From positions 1 through 46,735 of the IMG/VR virus record IMGVR_UViG_3300045747_000145: a stretch of DNA of 46,735 nt; one strand, 5' to 3'. Position 1 is the first letter of the stretch; each line of letters begins with the position of its first letter. This DNA is from a virus. Below, piece by piece: positions 45,106 through 46,735 of the stretch. The notes beneath the pieces are model-generated. The model ran no database searches. It saw only the letters and a program-made list of their open reading frames with translations, and was not told the DNA's origin. Position numbers and translations under genes: made by a program.

Positions 45106-45885
45106 ATGACCGAAAAAACATTTCCATCACTGAAGGCAATGGCTGAAGCCAAAGTTGACGGCGTTTCAAAGACAACCAACTTTCAGGTTGACCCGCGCAT
45201 TATCACCGTGCAAGAAGGCTTCAACGCCCGCCCGATTGACCCTGACCATGTTGCCAGCATCAAGGGCGCGTATAAGGCGGGCGCATACCTTCCGCCGCTG
45301 TGCTTGCGCGTGTCGGATGGTGTCATTGTCATGGTTGACGGGCATCATCGCTTGGCGGCGTTGCTGGAATTGATTGCCGAAGGCGAAGAGGTTGCCCGCG
45401 TCGACGCCGTTCACTTCAGGGGCAACGATGCCGACCGCGTTGCGTTGATGCTGACCACTTCGCAAGGTAAGCCGCTGACCCCGCTGGAATCCGCGTTTCA
45501 ATACCGCAAGCTTGCCGCGTTCGGCTGGACGGTCAACGAAATTGCCGACCGCGTTGGCAAGTCCGGCACGCACATTGCGAACATGCTGGAACTTACCGAA
45601 GCAAACGCCGATGTCCTGTCGATGGTGTCCAACAAAGAAGTCGCGGCGGGTGTCGCTGTTCAGGCCGTCAAGCAACACGGCGACAACGCTGGGCAAGTGC
45701 TAGGCGAACATCTTCAGGAAGCCAAGGCGCGCGGCAAGTCCAAGGTATCGCCCAAGGCCGTCAAGCAAGACAAGCAGATTGACCCGCCGACACGCGGCGC
45801 GATTGCAACGCTTGTGTCCAAGCATTACCGGATTGCGATTGACGAAGCCGACCGGATAACGGCTGAATGCTTTGCGATGAAATGA
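45106..45885 (+). CDS. ParB-like DNA-binding protein
   Basis: Encodes 259 residues; AAGGGG upstream. N-terminal ParB/Srx domain: FNARPIDPDHVASIKGAYKAGAYLPPLCLRVSDGVIVMVDGHHRLAALLELIAEG with the VDGHHRL nucleotide-binding motif (about residues 75-85). Then GKPLTPLESAFQYRKLAAFGWTVNEIADRVGKSGTHIANMLEL, a KorB-type helix-turn-helix. Often seen in phages as a regulator or genome-handling protein; exact job here unknown. Confidence 0.85.
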   Translation: MTEKTFPSLKAMAEAKVDGVSKTTNFQVDPRIITVQEGFNARPIDPDHVASIKGAYKAGAYLPPLCLRVSDGVIVMVDGHHRLAALLELIAEGEEVARVDAVHFRGNDADRVALMLTTSQGKPLTPLESAFQYRKLAAFGWTVNEIADRVGKSGTHIANMLELTEANADVLSMVSNKEVAAGVAVQAVKQHGDNAGQVLGEHLQEAKARGKSKVSPKAVKQDKQIDPPTRGAIATLVSKHYRIAIDEADRITAECFAMK

Positions 45886-46274
45886 AAGTTATTTGCGACT
45901 ATTGCGGAAACGATGCCGAATTTGTTTCGGGTCGGGAAATCTACCCAAACCGACCGGATTTGGCATCAAACAAGTTTTGGCGTTGCGTGCCGTGCGGCGC
46001 ATACGTTGGTTGCCACAATCGCAACAAGAAGCTTGGATTCAGCGGCGATGAACCAAAGGGGCGGCTTGCAAAGGCAACACTTCGCCGCGCGAAGATTGCG
46101 GCACACGCCGCATTTGACCCGCTTTGGCAATACGGAGATATGACGCGCACCGAAGCTTATCAATGGTTGGCAAACGCCATGTGTCGCCAATTATCTGAAG
46201 TTCATATTGGGTATTTTGACACCAAGGAATGTAAGGAAGTTATTTTTTTAGTCAACGAAAGGAATCAAAAATGA
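45882..46274 (+). CDS. DUF3268 zinc-finger protein
   Basis: Encodes 130 residues from ATG 45882 in an overlap with the ParB-like stop. C-x2-C (CDYCG) at the start, RCVPCGAYVGCH in the middle and KGRLAKATLRRAKIAAHAAFDPLWQYGDMTRTEAYQWLANAM...VHIGYFDTKEC are the DUF3268 signature, a zinc-finger family in phages. Nucleic-acid role is presumed. Confidence 0.85.
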   Translation: MKVICDYCGNDAEFVSGREIYPNRPDLASNKFWRCVPCGAYVGCHNRNKKLGFSGDEPKGRLAKATLRRAKIAAHAAFDPLWQYGDMTRTEAYQWLANAMCRQLSEVHIGYFDTKECKEVIFLVNERNQK

Positions 46275-46570
46275 ACGCCAAAAACAAACCGGCCTTCCTA
46301 GCCATTGCAATGGACGCGGTTGAATCCTCCCAGATTGCCGCCATCGGTCACGCCTCCGCAATCAATGTGCTTTCGGTTCAGTTCATGCCAAACCGTTCCG
46401 GCGTGTCCAGCGTTTACCATTACGCGAATTTTACGGCGGACGACTTTGCCGCATTCAAGGCGGCGGAATCCAAGGGCGCGCACTTCAAGCAGTTCATCAA
46501 AAATGAAGTGGTGAAATACCCGTTCCAAAAAGTCGATTCAATTGTTTCGACCAAACCAGCGAACAAATAA
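46271..46570 (+). CDS. KTSC domain protein
   Basis: Encodes 99 residues, ATGA overlap. VESSQIAAIGHASAINVLSVQFMPNRSGVSSVYHYANFTADDFAAFKAAESKGAHFKQFIKN fits the KTSC domain (VESSxIxxIGYD...L.v.F....vY.Y..v....f..f..A.SkG..f...I). Here the final KTSC-like stretch reads KGAHF. Function of the domain is not known. Confidence 0.8.
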   Translation: MNAKNKPAFLAIAMDAVESSQIAAIGHASAINVLSVQFMPNRSGVSSVYHYANFTADDFAAFKAAESKGAHFKQFIKNEVVKYPFQKVDSIVSTKPANK

Positions 46571-46579
46571 GGGGGCGTT

Positions 46580-46735
46580 ATGGGAGAAATTATATACGGG
46601 AAGTTTAGTGAAAAAATCGAATTCAACGAAGATATTCCAGAAAGCGCAACACTTCTTGAACTTTGTTTTGAACGCTATGTTTGCGCCATTCAGCACCAAA
46701 CTGCATTTGGTCTGGCAGTAATTGCGGTTTATTTC
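46580..46735 (+). CDS. N-terminal part of a hypothetical protein cut by the window end
   Basis: ATG 46580 after GGGGG gives 52 residues (GEIIYGKFSEKIEFNEDIPESATLLELCFERYVCA...) to the end. The codon frame matches that of the fragment at 1-127 if TTTC (46732-46735) is the same as TTTC (1-4), giving a protein of about 93 residues. No family recognised. Confidence 0.7.
   Translation, partial: MGEIIYGKFSEKIEFNEDIPESATLLELCFERYVCAIQHQTAFGLAVIAVYF

Noticed and set aside
1-46735. tRNA genes, CRISPR arrays, insertion sequences
   Set aside because: No cloverleaf-like segments, regularly spaced direct repeats or transposase genes were seen by reading; the only mobile-type gene is the HNH/AP2-type endonuclease.

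Overview
The window reads as an essentially complete genome of a contractile-tailed (myovirus-type) phage of a Gram-negative, probably proteobacterial, host. The evidence is a full set of DUF-type myophage virion families (small and large terminase, DUF1073 portal, MuF-like protein, DUF2213 protease/scaffold, Gp24-like cement protein, DUF2184 capsid, DUF4054 adaptor, DUF3383 sheath, tube, tape measure, gp27/gp138/gp25/J-type baseplate proteins, DUF2612, tail fibre), a membrane-anchored spanin-like protein, RusA, DUF1367 and RecT/YqaJ recombination genes. No ribosomal, tRNA or chromosomal metabolic genes were seen. No integrase and no CI-type repressor was recognised, so a strictly lytic phage is the simpler reading.

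Layout: a rightward unit starts at the control region near 42.0 kb (67-aa and 112-aa proteins, RecT, YqaJ-type exonuclease, ParB-like, DUF3268 zinc finger, KTSC). It appears to run through the window ends into positions 1-1011, where an intrinsic terminator stops it. The last ORF (46580-46735) and the first (1-127) become one frame if the shared TTTC at the two ends is overlapped, so the molecule is probably circular or circularly permuted. A promoter at 1071-1098 then starts a second rightward unit of small proteins to 4288.

Everything from 41890 down to 4285 is leftward. In transcription order it holds: a Cro/YdaS-like regulator; DUF1376 and loader-type replication genes with a heptamer repeat tract (candidate origin); small accessory genes; RusA and DUF1367; a low-GC insert with an HNH/AP2-type endonuclease; a Ref-type nuclease; TerS, TerL and portal; a cassette of small genes with its own promoter; head genes, including an unusual group of fibre-like and repeat proteins; neck, sheath, tube and tape measure; baseplate; tail fibre; and a lysis/membrane cluster. 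Genes are tightly packed, mostly with ATGA or TAATG overlaps. No non-coding stretch exceeds 300 bases; the longest are 35159-35380 and 41891-42099.

The most unusual item is the portal gene. After a normal DUF1073 portal it carries a C-terminal zeta-toxin-like P-loop kinase domain with Walker A lysine K668 and an aspartate 21 residues later. Other notable points are near absence of GATC sites (about six found by eye), three related promoter copies on both strands, and dyad/direct repeats in and upstream of terS that could be a packaging site.
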